Assembly: GCF_050436765.1 (NCBI RefSeq)
Contig: NZ_JBNQGD010000077.1
Span: forward strand, 1-12,770
Origin: Arachidicoccus sp050436765
Lineage (GTDB): Bacteria > Bacteroidota > Bacteroidia > Chitinophagales > Chitinophagaceae
Reading direction: 5' to 3'
Length of the DNA stretch: 12,770 nt
Positions 8,517-12,770 of the stretch are shown piece after piece. A program made the position numbers and the translations under genes. Position 1 is the first letter of the stretch. Each line of letters begins with the position of its first letter. The notes under the pieces are model-generated. The model searched no databases, was not told where the DNA came from, and saw only the letters and a list, made by a program, of their open reading frames with translations.

Positions 8517-9793
8517 TCCGTTACCACATTTGATAGGTTACCAATGAACGGAATCGCACCATAACGACCCTCGATATAATCTTTCTCGAATGAACGATCT
8601 TTACGGATCGTTTTTCCTTCTTCTTTATATTCTACCAAAGAGTACATATTCGAAACACCATACTGATCTTTTTCCACAAAATAAATCTGGTCTCTCCGGT
8701 AATTTCCGTAGTACAATAGGTTAGTATCGTGTGTTGCAAAAATCAGCTGGGCATTATTTCGATTAAATTCTTTGGAATTGAACAGCTTTGTGATGGCAAG
8801 CGTTAATAAGGGATGTAAACTGGCATCTAGCTCATCCACCACCAGCACACCTCCATCGTTCAAAACATCAAATACAGGCCCGGAAATATTAAAAAGCTTG
8901 TTGGTGCCCGCTGATTCCTGACTGCGCATATCAAACTCTACATTTCCGACAGCCTTATCTTTTGCGTTATACTTTTTATGGATCGTCTTAATGTCTATTC
9001 TAAATGCGCCTTCCAAATCGGTTACTAATTGTTTTACGAAGCTTTCGGGCATGTCGTTCGGCAATTCTTTTGGATCAAATGGTTTTTTACTAATAGTTAT
9101 ATCATCAAATCCAAGATCCAGTTTTTTGTAGAAATCAAGTAAAGTGAGACTTGTTTGCTTGTTTTCCAGCATCTCAAATGTTACCCCTTTATACCCTTCA
9201 TGGCTTAGACCTGAAATCGTAATAAAATTGTTGAACCATTGCATAATCTTTTTGGCAATTTTACCGTTAAATTGATCTGCTACGGCAAGGAATAAAGCAT
9301 TATCCCGGGTACGTTCTTCCAGGTCCTTTCCTTCAGGAAAGGATTTCATCACCTCAATGCCATCTTCTTCCCTTAGAAATAAAGCTTTTTCCACATTTTT
9401 AATAGCTTCAAACAGCCATTCGGAATGTATTTGCTTGTCGTCTACTTCGAAACCATAGCGATAACGGGTGTCATCAATAATAAAAACAACCTCGAAGAAG
9501 GAAGATGCCTTTTCTGTTTCTGTGTTTAATAAAAAGGGCGTGATATCCAATTCATCAGCCGATGATTGCTCAAAAGACAGCAAAATCAGTCGCCTCATGG
9601 TGGACATAGCGCGAATAAAATTGCTTTTGCCGCTCGCATTTGCGCCATAGATGACAGCTCCTTTGAGCAAATCACTGCGTTCCGTGGAAAATATATTAGT
9701 ATCAATATGCTCCTTTATGGAAGTAGCCGCAAGACTAAGCGTCGTTTTTGCTTTGAACGAGAGATAATTGCCTACTGAAAATTCAAGTAACAT
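8501..9793 (-). CDS. rloA: RloA-like AAA/ABC-type ATPase (AAA_15/AAA_21), 430 aa
   Basis: ATPase partner of the RloB protein, of the SMC/ABC-like group used in OLD, PARIS and abortive-infection systems. Residues in the 430-aa form: N-terminal strand MLLEFSVGNYLSF; Walker A GANASGKS (50-57); a signature-like SAGTNKL (294-300); Walker B VLVVDELDASLHP (316-328) with the catalytic Glu after the Asp; switch histidine in FATHDT (352-357); family C-terminal block GRYGAIPF (about 409-416). All motifs are intact. An upstream ATG at 9823 would add ten residues, MRKSLINTQI, but family members begin with MLxEFSVGNFxSF, and the predicted transcription start (about 9814) lies downstream of 9823, so the ATG at 9791-9793 is chosen. 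First gene of the operon; overlaps rloB by 16 bp. Likely senses a phage trigger and releases or activates the TOPRIM partner. Confidence 0.88.
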   Translation of the reverse strand: MLLEFSVGNYLSFKAKTTLSLAATSIKEHIDTNIFSTERSDLLKGAVIYGANASGKSNFIRAMSTMRRLILLSFEQSSADELDITPFLLNTETEKASSFFEVVFIIDDTRYRYGFEVDDKQIHSEWLFEAIKNVEKALFLREEDGIEVMKSFPEGKDLEERTRDNALFLAVADQFNGKIAKKIMQWFNNFITISGLSHEGYKGVTFEMLENKQTSLTLLDFYKKLDLGFDDITISKKPFDPKELPNDMPESFVKQLVTDLEGAFRIDIKTIHKKYNAKDKAVGNVEFDMRSQESAGTNKLFNISGPVFDVLNDGGVLVVDELDASLHPLLTLAITKLFNSKEFNRNNAQLIFATHDTNLLYYGNYRRDQIYFVEKDQYGVSNMYSLVEYKEEGKTIRKDRSFEKDYIEGRYGAIPFIGNLSNVVTEWQEK

Positions 9794-9807
9794 AATTTGA
9801 GTATTTA

Positions 9808-9822
9808 TGAGAGATTTTCTCA
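9808..9822. promoter_or_regulatory. Operator-like palindrome 1 (TGAGA-N5-TCTCA)
   Basis: TGAGA GATTT TCTCA, perfect 5-bp arms. It abuts the -7 box (9821-9828) and should cover the transcription start of the defence operon. A second copy with the same arms and spacer length lies 49 bp upstream (9857-9871). Two matching palindromes around one promoter suggest binding of a dimeric regulator. It might instead act as a small hairpin in the 5' end of the mRNA. Confidence 0.45.
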
Positions 9823-9828
9823 AAGATA
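9821..9828 (-). promoter_or_regulatory. Bacteroidota -7 box for the defence operon
   Basis: The minus strand reads TATCTTTG, a full match to the Bacteroidota -7 consensus TAnnTTTG, 28 bases before the chosen rloA ATG. It predicts a start of transcription near 9814 and a short leader of about 20 bases. I do not find a convincing -33 TTTG or TTG at the usual distance, which fits a promoter that needs an activator or is weak. Confidence 0.5.
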
Positions 9829-9856
9829 CACTATTTTGTTGAGATAGGGTAAAAAT

Positions 9857-9871
9857 TGAGAAAAAATCTCA
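9857..9871. promoter_or_regulatory. Operator-like palindrome 2 (TGAGA-N5-TCTCA)
   Basis: TGAGA AAAAA TCTCA, same arms and spacing as 9808-9822, centred about 50 bp upstream of the predicted transcription start. An extra half-site, TGAGA, lies between the two at 9840-9844. The position just upstream of where a -33 element would sit suits an activator or a looping repressor. Confidence 0.45.
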
Positions 9872-9971
9872 TTTTAAACAGTTAATGGCTTAATATAGCC
9901 CTATAAATATAAATATTTTTAATGAAATGTCAGCCAGATCCGGCATTAAATTTATTAAACCTACACAAAAA

Positions 9972-10693
9972 TGGTATGTTTACGCCCAAAAGTAAATCTT
10001 CAAACAAGCGGAGAGAATCGAAGTGCTTCTGGAGAAGCAGATAGTGCGCCTGGAAAGGCGTTTCAGGTGCGTGCGAAGGGTAAGGTTTTTGCGTTCAATA
10101 TGGTTGGTGCCATTTCGCTTTGTGGAATGTATACTCGTTGGCAATAAGGTTCCGTATTGCTTGAGTTTATCGGTATATACTTTAACGGCATTTGATAATA
10201 TCAAGGTATCGGTTATCTGTTTTAAGGTGTTATTCGTTCTTCGTCCAACCGCAAAATCAATGACCTCTTTAGTATCCTTTCTTATGGCATAAGCAACCCA
10301 CAACTGGTTATTCTTTTCCCTTACATAGGTGCAAAGCTCGTCAAGCTCATACTCCTTGCCCATTGCAATAATCGGCTTTGTTATACCTTTAGCGATTTTT
10401 TTTATTCTTCGGAGGACTGTTGTTACAGAAATTTTTAATAACCTTGATATGCTGCGAATGCCGCAGCCTTCCTTAAGATGTTCCTTAATGCTGTTATTTA
10501 TTGTTGGGTCATAACCATTATAATCATAAGTGTTAATAAAACAGCGCTTGCAGGACTTGCATAAATAACGTTGTTTGCCATAAGCAGAGCCATTTTTTAC
10601 GCATTTGTTGCTACAATATATGCAATTTTTTTGCCCATCAACAGAAGTAGAGCACTTAGAGGTAAAATCGTTCATTGGGCGGCGAAATTAGTG
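9972..10693 (-). mobile_element. IS1-family insertion sequence
   Basis: Extent is set by the transposase gene plus short flanks. Near the left end lies GTTTACGCCCAA and, inverted at the right end, ATTTCGCCGCCCAA, a weak inverted repeat sharing CGCCCAA. Possible target duplications CAAAAAT (9966-9972) and CAAAAAAT (10694-10701) differ by one A, so the exact ends are uncertain by several bases. It sits between the promoter of the defence operon and the right direct repeat and has not disrupted a visible gene. Confidence 0.65.
9980..10675 (-). CDS. IS1-family transposase, single-ORF (InsA-InsB type), 231 aa
   Basis: Catalyses movement of the IS1 element. The N-terminal InsA-like part has a zinc ribbon with C18, C21, C39 and C42, followed by a helix-turn-helix (about 63-97, GCGIRSISRLLKISVTTVLR). 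The C-terminal InsB-like catalytic part holds YELDELCTYV (first acidic residues), KVYTDKLKQYGTLLP with the second Asp, and NHIERKNLTLRTHLKRL with the Glu, then RTICFSRS and LKIYFW at the end, as expected for the family. In E. coli IS1 the two parts are joined by a frameshift; here they are one continuous frame, common in Bacteroidota. Length is normal and no stop interrupts it, so the element may be active. Confidence 0.92.
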   Translation of the reverse strand: MNDFTSKCSTSVDGQKNCIYCSNKCVKNGSAYGKQRYLCKSCKRCFINTYDYNGYDPTINNSIKEHLKEGCGIRSISRLLKISVTTVLRRIKKIAKGITKPIIAMGKEYELDELCTYVREKNNQLWVAYAIRKDTKEVIDFAVGRRTNNTLKQITDTLILSNAVKVYTDKLKQYGTLLPTSIHSTKRNGTNHIERKNLTLRTHLKRLSRRTICFSRSTSILSACLKIYFWA

Positions 10694-10697
10694 CAAA

Positions 10698-10736
10698 AAA
10701 TAAAGTGGACGGCCATATATGCCGTCCACTTTATTT
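10698..10736. terminator. Perfect 16-bp palindromic hairpin, probable bidirectional terminator
   Basis: AAATAAAGTGGACGGC (10698-10713) is exactly complementary to GCCGTCCACTTTATTT (10721-10736) around the 7-base loop CATATAT. The A-rich outer left arm and T-rich outer right arm give a U-tract in either direction, the form of a bidirectional terminator. It lies just upstream of the IS1 transposase gene and could shield it from outside transcription. The arms contain GTGGAC/GTCCAC, the hexamer also found twice in each 107-bp direct repeat, so a recombination or binding role is possible. Confidence 0.7.
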
Positions 10737-10744
10737 CTCTTCGA

Positions 10745-10800
10745 GTGTATTTTTTGTTGAGTATAAGCTGTTTCCAACTTCATCAACAGATGTGATACAC
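10745..10800. repeat. Nested inverted repeat beside DR-R
   Basis: Outer arms GTGTAT (10745-10750) and ATACAC (10795-10800) enclose inner arms TGTTGA (10755-10760) and TCAACA (10783-10788). All four arms match perfectly, with unequal gaps of 4 and 6 bases between outer and inner arms. It ends 4 bp before the right direct repeat. It could be a folded RNA or DNA structure or a set of protein sites; short arms leave room for chance. Confidence 0.35.
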
Positions 10801-10804
10801 TACC

Positions 10805-10911
10805 TCTTATTGCTAATTAATTACTTATAAGCGCCTTCATTTTTTGTCCACCGAAATGTCCACATGGAAGTCAGTAATTCAAATAGACTTAAACAAAGGT
10901 AAAATTTATTT
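10805..10911 (+). repeat. Right copy of 107-bp direct repeat (DR-R)
   Basis: Matches 554-660 without indels, 98 of 107 positions identical, same orientation. The TGTCCAC CGAAA TGTCCAC block is at 10845-10863. An ATG at 10856 opens a frame beginning MSTWKSVIQIDLNKGK (ending 10933); the left copy reads MSTSKPVIQIDLSEGK (605-676). Differences change amino acids in nearly every affected codon, so neither copy appears to be under protein-level selection. From 10912 to 11011 there is only unassigned sequence up to the TolC-family stop. Confidence 0.85.
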
Positions 10912-11011
10912 CAGTAACCACAAAATACTTTGAAACAATTAAGCTACCGATGAATGAAATTGGTCTATAACGGCAGCTATATAATCCTCTTCGCATGAGC
11001 GGAATAAAAGG

Positions 11012-12229
11012 TTAGTAGTTTGCGCCATTAAAGTAATATTCGATAACTTTAATTTTAAATATCAGATCATATTTAGCGGATGCTTCATTGGACTGCGCCT
11101 GGAAATTGGTATTTTGTGCTGTCAAGAAATCTGCAGCATTGATTAGGCCCTTATCGTATCGTTGTTGTGCAAAGTAAAGTCCGGTGGCCGCGGTTGCGGC
11201 GGCGCTCCTAGTGGCATTGTATGTTTGTAATGCTGTCTGCGCATCATTCCAGGCTTTAAAGACTGATTGTTTGAGTTCCGATTCCGTTTCTTGCTCCTGC
11301 AAACGTACATTTTGCAGAGCCAGCCTAGCTTGTTTTATGGTATAGCGTGCAGATAAACCATTAAATACGGGAATATTGATGTTCAGTGAAATGGATTGTG
11401 AAAAGTTATTTCTTAATTGCTTGCCCCAAGGCATTAGCACCTCGTCTCCATTGGAAAGGTATTGGTAATAGTTGGAGGAATAATTTGAGCCAGATGAAGC
11501 GCTTAAACTAAGCTGAGGGTATAAATTGCTTTTGGCAATTTGTACATCTTTTTCTGCGCCTTTTACTTTTAAAACACTGCTTCGTATACCTCCCAGTCTG
11601 TTTGCTGCCACTTGAAAAACTTCTTGCGGTGTTAATGTATAAAGATTTTGAAGTGGAATGTCTTCCTGCGCTACTGGAGCTGGAGCAAATGGCGTTTCCA
11701 ATTGAAGGTTTAGAATGGCTTTCAGGTCAATTACAGCCTGGTGATAGTCAAGCAATGCCTTAAAATAAAGCGTACTGTCTGTTGTTAGCTGCGTTCTCAT
11801 CTGTGCCATATCCAAACCGTTACTTCGTCCCGCTTCCAATAGTTGCGCTGTTTGATCCGTCTTTTGTTTGCTGACAGCCAGCGCATCGTTACTAATAGAG
11901 ATTTGCTCCTGTGCTAAAAGAATACGCAAATAACCTGTGACTACGTTTAAGGAAACATCATTTTGAATTTGATCGACGTCTGCCTCGCTTGCCTGGTGAA
12001 GTAAATTACTTCTGGCAATCGTATTGCGCTTCTGAAACCATCCGAAAAGTAGAACACTCCCGCTTCCATTCATACCCGTATAGTCATAGCTCGAATTATC
12101 AAAATCATTGGTGGTGGGGTTGATGGAACGGCCAAAACTGCGACCATAACCTAACGAAAAATAGATATTCGGTAATTGAGAAAGTTTGGTTTGTTCTGCA
12201 TTGAGTTTTGCTACACTGGAAAACCCACT
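11012..12229 (-). pseudogene. TolC-family outer-membrane efflux protein, 5' end removed by IS21 insertion
   Basis: The trimeric outer-membrane channel of multidrug (RND-type) or type I export machines. Native sequence starts near SGFSSVAKLNAEQTKLSQLP and carries the Bacteroidota form GYGRSFGRSINPTTNDFDN, followed by two long helical OEP repeats; LYFAQQRYDKGLINAADFL and the end FKIKVIEYYFNG are typical of the C-terminal part. About 404 native residues remain of a usual 440-480. The signal peptide and the first repeat's start are missing. The open frame continues to an ATG at 12304, but its first about 25 residues (MSRYYGVNLKWQTGVSF...) are translated from the IS21 terminal repeats and form no signal peptide, so a working outer-membrane protein is not expected. 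The missing 5' part should lie beyond the IS, outside the window. Confidence 0.85.
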
Positions 12230-12314
12230 TAAATTGACCCCCTCCCGCCATTTGAAACTGACCCCCGTCTGCCATTTCAAATTGACCCCGTAATACCGGC
12301 TCAAATTGACCCCC
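12229..12314 (+). repeat. Four IS21 terminal repeats, 24-bp period
   Basis: Copies of the motif TCAAATTGACCCC start at 12229, 12253, 12277 and 12301, exactly 24 bp apart: TTAAATTGACCCCC, TGAAACTGACCCCC, TCAAATTGACCCC and TCAAATTGACCCCC. The intervening bases vary, although copies 2 and 3 are preceded by GCCATT. The pattern is expected for transposase binding sites at an IS21 end, on one face of the DNA over successive turns. Confidence 0.85.
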
Positions 12315-12360
12315 TAAATAATTGATAGAAGAACAGTTGTTTTTGTAGGATAAAAATCGG

Positions 12361-12378
12361 TTGTTTTAAGCAAAACAA
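12361..12378 (+). promoter_or_regulatory. Inverted repeat in the istA leader
   Basis: TTGTTTT (12361-12367) and AAAACAA (12372-12378) flank the 4-base loop AAGC, ending 13 bp before the istA ATG. A hairpin at this place could reduce ribosome access on read-through transcripts, a common brake on transposase synthesis; an operator is the alternative. The stem is AT-rich and weak. Confidence 0.4.
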
Positions 12379-12391
12379 ATCGAGATAAATC

Positions 12392-12770
12392 ATGTCCAAT
12401 AAACCAATTGAGATGTTTAAAATAAGACAGGTATTACGACTATATGCAGATGGCCGGGGCAGTAAACTTATCAGCAAAACAACTGGAATAGCCCGCAATA
12501 CTATCAAGAAGTATTTGCTGCTTTTTGTAGAACTACGCCTTACCATTGAGCAGATTGAAGCAATGAATGATAAACAACTGGCTACTGCATTTTTAATACA
12601 GAAGCCTAAAACAACCAGCAATCGTTCGCAGGAATTGGAATCGATGCTACCCGAACTTGTTACGAGGTTAAAGAAGCGCGGCGTTACTAAGGGAATGCTT
12701 TACAAATACTATGTAAGCCAAACAACAGAAAGCTTTAAACACTCAGCATTCCTGGTGCGCTTAAATGTTT
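12392..12770 (+). CDS. istA: IS21-family transposase IstA, N-terminal part (126 codons, open at window end)
   Basis: Begins ATG at 12392 and stays open to the last base. The first 45 residues hold an HTH typical of IstA: MFKIRQVLRLYADGRG then SKLISKTTGIARNTIKKYL (about 8-42), which binds the terminal repeats. The segment after it (LTIEQIEAMNDKQLATAFL, about 50-68) and ELESMLPELVTRLKKRGVTK with MLYKYYVSQ match the linker before the DDE domain in Bacteroidota IstA proteins. The catalytic domain lies outside the window. The gene diverges from the TolC-family gene it interrupts. Confidence 0.9.
   Translation, partial: MSNKPIEMFKIRQVLRLYADGRGSKLISKTTGIARNTIKKYLLLFVELRLTIEQIEAMNDKQLATAFLIQKPKTTSNRSQELESMLPELVTRLKKRGVTKGMLYKYYVSQTTESFKHSAFLVRLNV

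Larger units (their letters stand above)
12218..12770 (+). mobile_element. IS21-family insertion sequence, left end (runs off the window)
   Basis: The junction with the TolC-family gene lies between about 12211 and 12229; the exact base cannot be fixed without the other end. The element begins with four terminal repeats in strict 24-bp steps, followed by a 77-bp leader and istA on the plus strand. Multiple terminal repeats are normal in IS21 elements and serve as transposase binding sites. istB and the right end would follow outside the window. Confidence 0.85.

Noticed and set aside
9840..9856. A -33 promoter element for the defence operon
   Set aside because: No TTTG or TTG is found on the minus strand at the normal spacing from the -7 box, so none is annotated.
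9880..9960. Small inverted repeats GGCT/AGCC and GCC/GGC upstream of the operon
   Set aside because: Stems of 3-4 bp without other support are expected by chance.
9966..10701. Exact target-site duplication for IS1 (CAAAAAT against CAAAAAAT)
   Set aside because: The two differ in length and lie in A-runs, where such matches arise easily; used only as a rough guide to the ends.
12229..12314. Four regularly spaced repeats that could suggest a CRISPR array
   Set aside because: The motif is only about 13 bases, the gaps about 11 bases, and it sits directly before istA; this is an IS21 end.
12301..12621. 106-aa open frame on the minus strand
   Set aside because: It is the antisense of the istA 5' end and shares no recognisable features; the plus-strand IstA reading with its helix-turn-helix is clearly the real one.

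Overview
The window looks like part of a Bacteroidota chromosome, probably Sphingobacteriia or Chitinophagia. It is AT-rich. It carries a TolC-family outer-membrane gene of the Bacteroidota type, an IS21-type end built of GGGGTCAATTTGA repeats, and a good match to the Bacteroidota -7 promoter box (TAnnTTTG) in front of the main operon. Shine-Dalgarno sequences are not evident. These are recognition-based judgements; no searches were run.

Layout. 1-273: a decayed gene fragment, apparently frameshifted twice, ending in a membrane helix. 274-868: no gene; it holds a terminator-like hairpin pointing left (472-506), a tRNA-like 3' end that I do not trust as a tRNA, and the left copy of a 107-bp direct repeat (554-660). 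869-9793: four closely packed genes on the minus strand, read from right to left: a RloA-like AAA/ABC-type ATPase, a RloB-like TOPRIM protein, a 2091-residue Avs-type STAND NTPase with an N-terminal Cap4-like nuclease, and a 239-residue partner. 9794-9970: the promoter region, with two identical-type palindromes. 9972-10693: an IS1-family element. 10698-10800: a perfect palindromic hairpin, then a nested inverted repeat. 10805-10911: the right copy of the direct repeat, about 92% identical to the left copy with no indels. 11012-12229: a TolC-family gene that has lost its 5' end to an IS21-family insertion. 12218-12770: the start of that IS21 element and the first 126 codons of istA, running off the window.

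The core is best read as a compact antiphage defence cassette of about 10.25 kb between direct repeats. The ATPase and TOPRIM genes overlap by 16 bp, the TOPRIM stop is 12 bp from the STAND start, and the STAND and partner genes overlap by 44 bp. Two recognisable defence modules therefore appear to share one transcript: an ATPase plus TOPRIM effector pair (RloAB, similar in plan to PARIS and Gabija/OLD systems), and an Avs (AVAST) phage-protein sensor with a nuclease effector and a small partner. No integrase lies inside the repeats, so the cassette was either mobilised in trans or moved by recombination between the repeats. Whether the four genes act as one system or two co-transcribed ones cannot be decided from sequence.
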